Shown piece after piece: positions 11,990 to 14,176 of a DNA stretch of 14,176 nt (positions are counted from its first letter, which is position 1; the number at the start of each line of letters is the position of its first letter). The DNA is from Faecalicatena sp. (lineage in GTDB: Bacteria > Bacillota > Clostridia > Lachnospirales > Lachnospiraceae): positions 1 through 14,176 of the forward strand of contig VSNK01000137.1 of NCBI GenBank assembly GCA_009774255.1, read 5' to 3'. Under the pieces are notes generated by a model. The model saw nothing but the letters and a program-made list of their open reading frames with translations. It had not been told where the DNA came from and ran no database searches. The position numbers were made by a program, and so were the translations under genes.

Positions 11990-13579
11990 ATGGCATCATT
12001 TAGCAGAATCGAGAATTTTCAGGTCAAAACGAACCAGGCATTTCTGGACAAAGCGGCAGCGCTAGAGCCCGTGCTGAATAAGCGGGTGATCCGTCCGGAG
12101 CGGCTCATAACAGTGGAGGAGAATCCATATCATGAGGCGGTCGTCCATGAAGCCGCGGAAATGTCCGAATTGCCAAAGATGAGTTTCGGGAAAGGGGATA
12201 AAGTTATTTTTGACTTTGGGGATCATCAGGTGGGATATGTGTCTTTTACCGCGGTGCCGGTGGGCAGCCATTATGATGCTCCGGCATATCTGAGGATGAA
12301 GTTCGCAGAGATTCCGTCGGAATTATTGGAGGATTCCGAGGATTATGACGGATGGCTGAGCAGGTCATGGATTCAGGAGGATACCCTGCATCTGGACATC
12401 CTGCCATCTGCAGTGCATCTTCCGCGCCGTTATGCATTTCGCTATATGCAGATTGAAGTGCTGGACACCTCACCGAAATACAGCCTGACGCTGCGCAATA
12501 TTTATTGCGATTATGTATCCGCAGTAGAAATGAATGTGGTGGAACCCCTCAATTCGGATGATGAACTGCTCAACCGGATGGACCGTGTCAGCATCAAGAC
12601 TCTGATGGACTGTATGCAGAGCGTGTTTGAGGACGGGGTAAAACGTGACAGGAGGCTGTGGCTGGGAGATCTGCGGCTCCAGGCAAGGGCTAATTATGAG
12701 ACCTTCCGCAACTATGATATGGTAAAGCGCTGTCTGTACCTTTTTGCGGGAATGACCTTTGAGGACGGAAGGATCGGAGCCTGCTTTTTCCATGAGCCTG
12801 ACCTGCGTGTGGATGACACATATCTGATGGATTATGCCCTGTTCTTCGGACCGACATTATGCGATTACTATGAAGCTTCCGGGGATCTGGAAACGCTGAA
12901 GGAGCTGTATCCGCAGGCGATGGAGCAGATTGATATCTGCTGGGATACGATGCTGGACGACAGGAAGATCGTGATTGATAAAGGGGATGAATTCTGGTGC
13001 TTTCTGGACTGGGGCGAAGGCTTGAACAAACAGGCCGGGGCACAGGCGGTGCTGATCTATACGATGCGCTATGCGATCCGTATGGCGAATGTGCTTGGAG
13101 ATCAGGAACGTATCCGAAAAACGGAAGAACAGATGGAGATTTTGAAAGCGGCGGCGCTGGAAAACTTTTGGGATGAGAAGCAAAAGCTTTTTGTCAGCGG
13201 CGAGAACCGGCAGGTTTCGTGGGCCACACAGATATGGATGATCCTTGCCAGAGTATTTGACAAAGAAAAGAGCCGGGAACTGATCTTGCATACCATGCAG
13301 GTGAATCCAAGAATCCGCATGGTGACGCCTTATATGTATCATCATTATATGGATGCTTTGATCCGATGCGGGGAGGATGAGCTTGCCCTGGAGGAAATGA
13401 AGCGCTATTGGGGAGAAATGATCTTGGACGGCGCAGATACTTTTTGGGAATTGTACAACCCGTATAACAAGCATGAATCGCCATATGGATCCAGTATGGT
13501 AAATAGTTACTGCCATGCATGGAGCTGTACGCCTACCTATTTGTTGAGAAAGTTTTACAGGAAAAATGGTAAAATCTGA
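11990..13579 (+). CDS. GH78-like (alpha-L-rhamnosidase-type) six-hairpin glycosidase
   Basis: A 529-aa protein with the catalytic (alpha/alpha)6-barrel of the alpha-L-rhamnosidase family. The family active-site stretch D-x3-R-[ED]-x3-W-x-G-D is present as Asp215, Arg219, Asp220, Trp224, Gly226 and Asp227. The distal Glu is Glu487 in TFWEL, followed by the conserved SYCHAWS (506-512, His509). Residues 40-175 look like one beta-sandwich domain with FDFG (74-77). There is no signal peptide, so it would cleave imported oligosaccharides or glycosides in the cytoplasm. It is much shorter than typical GH78 enzymes (often 800-1000 aa). The usual Glu in the RE motif, thought to be the general acid, is Asp220, so the substrate may not be a rhamnoside. 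AGGAGG (11976-11981) supports the start. Confidence 0.82.
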   Translation: MASFSRIENFQVKTNQAFLDKAAALEPVLNKRVIRPERLITVEENPYHEAVVHEAAEMSELPKMSFGKGDKVIFDFGDHQVGYVSFTAVPVGSHYDAPAYLRMKFAEIPSELLEDSEDYDGWLSRSWIQEDTLHLDILPSAVHLPRRYAFRYMQIEVLDTSPKYSLTLRNIYCDYVSAVEMNVVEPLNSDDELLNRMDRVSIKTLMDCMQSVFEDGVKRDRRLWLGDLRLQARANYETFRNYDMVKRCLYLFAGMTFEDGRIGACFFHEPDLRVDDTYLMDYALFFGPTLCDYYEASGDLETLKELYPQAMEQIDICWDTMLDDRKIVIDKGDEFWCFLDWGEGLNKQAGAQAVLIYTMRYAIRMANVLGDQERIRKTEEQMEILKAAALENFWDEKQKLFVSGENRQVSWATQIWMILARVFDKEKSRELILHTMQVNPRIRMVTPYMYHHYMDALIRCGEDELALEEMKRYWGEMILDGADTFWELYNPYNKHESPYGSSMVNSYCHAWSCTPTYLLRKFYRKNGKI

Positions 13580-13617
13580 CCTATCATGATACGATCATAA
13601 TGCAATTTGATCCGTGG

Positions 13618-13752
13618 AAAAAGAGGGGGACGGTATGGCACCTGTGTCCCGAATCCGGATAACATGACTTTAAAAAGAGGGGGAGACTTGTCATGGGGAA
13701 AGGCGGAAGAAACCAAGGAGCCGGATAACATGATTTTAAAAAGAGGTACGAT
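13618..13752 (+). repeat. AraC-gene leader built of repeated ribosome-site blocks
   Basis: A 26-bp block (beginning CCGGATAACATGA and ending TTTAAAAAGAGG, with one C/T difference) occurs at 13655-13680 and 13721-13746, 66 bp apart. The AAAAAGAGG end also occurs alone at 13618-13626. Each AAAAAGAGG acts as a plausible ribosome site: the first precedes ATG 13635 (10 codons, stop 13665-13667), the second precedes ATG 13693 (11 codons, stop 13726-13728), and the third precedes the AraC gene's ATG at 13753. A further 30-codon frame starts inside the first block (ATG 13664) and ends at 13756, overlapping the AraC start as ATGA. No clear terminator separates this leader from the GH78-like gene. Confidence 0.8.
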
Positions 13753-14176
13753 ATGATTCGGGAACTGGAAGCTCTGACGGAACGGGAAAGACAAATGAAA
13801 AAGTTGTATCTGGGCGAGGGAAGGGAGTTTTTGTCCCGCCCGATGAGCTTTGCGGAATATAAAAAGCTGACGGCAGAGCATCCGGAATACCCGGATGTGG
13901 GATTTGTGTATGAGCTGGGCTCCATGGAACGGCTGGGAACGACGGTGCCGGAGGTGGAGGCACTGACTAACGGAGATGCAATCGATGTGGAGGTGCATGA
14001 GCGGTACGGGTATCCGGTGGTGCATAACCATGTGTATATTGAGATGATCTATGTGTACAGCGGAAATTGTACGCATTATATTGAACCGGGGGCGGGACAG
14101 AAGCCGAAAATGGGGAAAGAGCCAGGAATGGGGAAAGAGCCGGGAATGGGGGAAAGGCCAGAAACGGGGAAAGAGC
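13753..14176 (+). CDS. AraC-family transcriptional regulator, N-terminal cupin part (truncated by window end)
   Basis: The first 141 codons of a gene that runs off the window. Residues 1-70 are a hydrophilic N-terminal region, and 80-110 contain a cupin-type sensor motif, VHERYGYPVVHNHVYIEMIY with His91-x-His93 and Glu97, followed by VYSGNCTHYI. This is the ligand-sensing part of AraC regulators of sugar genes in Lachnospiraceae; the DNA-binding helix-turn-helix part would be beyond the window, so the class is inferred. From residue 117 the cupin is interrupted by a Pro/Gly/Lys-rich hexapeptide repeat. The start is supported by AAAAAGAGG 6 nt upstream. It lies 173 nt after the GH78-like gene and may control it. 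Confidence 0.72.
   Translation, partial: MIRELEALTERERQMKKLYLGEGREFLSRPMSFAEYKKLTAEHPEYPDVGFVYELGSMERLGTTVPEVEALTNGDAIDVEVHERYGYPVVHNHVYIEMIYVYSGNCTHYIEPGAGQKPKMGKEPGMGKEPGMGERPETGKE
14101..14176 (+). repeat. In-frame 18-bp minisatellite inside the AraC cupin domain
   Basis: Four 18-bp units (14101-14118, 14119-14136, 14137-14154, 14155-14172) and the start of a fifth continue past the window end. Each encodes a hexapeptide of the type [K/E/R]-P-[K/G/E]-[M/T]-G-[K/E]. The period keeps the frame open, and the units differ by point changes, so the array is old enough to diverge. Confidence 0.85.

Noticed and set aside
13664..13756. 30-codon gene overlapping the AraC start
   Set aside because: It lacks its own ribosome site at a good distance and is largely made of the repeated leader block; kept only as a possible coupled mini-ORF, not as a gene.

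Overview
The window looks like a chromosomal segment of an anaerobic Firmicute, most likely a Lachnospiraceae or related Clostridia species. This is inferred from the strong AGGAGG-type ribosome sites, the roughly 50% GC coding DNA, the low-GC leaders, and the gene families present (FAD-only fumarate-reductase-like flavoproteins, HydB/NuoG-like electron carriers, an AAA-ATPase/PD-(D/E)XK protein, ROK kinase, GH78, AraC). No taxonomic marker gene is present, so the assignment is tentative.

Layout. Positions 1-76 are the 3' end (domains V and VI) of a group II intron whose body lies outside the window, followed by a Rho-independent terminator (90-131). At 321-2665 there is a tight reductase operon: an FAD flavoprotein, a nitroreductase overlapping it by ATGA, and a small SnoaL/NTF2-fold protein. 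An MFS transporter (2862-4028) follows. A ROK glucokinase (4318-5253) comes next, then a two-gene iron-sulfur electron-transfer unit (5372-8690): a NuoG-like/GltD-like fusion plus a NuoF/HydB-like protein that has lost its FMN/NADH site. That unit ends in a clear terminator (8705-8749). On the minus strand are a ThuA-like protein (8851-9684) and an AAA-ATPase-like/PD-(D/E)XK protein (9868-11442), each with a good sigma-A promoter. Divergent from the latter is a 63-aa unknown protein with its own near-consensus promoter and terminator-like hairpin. The window ends with a compact GH78-like glycosidase (11990-13579) and the start of an AraC-type regulator (from 13753).

How the genes may work together. 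The flavoprotein/nitroreductase/NTF2-fold/MFS group looks like an uptake-plus-reduction module for an organic substrate that is not an ordinary dicarboxylate; the two-gene iron-sulfur unit could supply low-potential electrons to such reductases. The ROK kinase, ThuA protein, GH78 enzyme and AraC regulator point to sugar or glycoside use. These links are inference from context.

The least ordinary features are non-coding. A 46-bp repeat occurs as four tandem copies at 4082-4265. A fifth dispersed copy at 2725-2809, on the other side of the transporter gene, is split by a 37-bp perfect hairpin flanked by 8-bp direct repeats. Removing the hairpin and one direct repeat restores an ungapped match. 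A 28-bp fossil of the AAA/PD-(D/E)XK gene sits just after the terminator at 8749. The AraC gene has a leader built of repeated ribosome-site blocks with mini-ORFs, and an 18-bp minisatellite inside its cupin domain.
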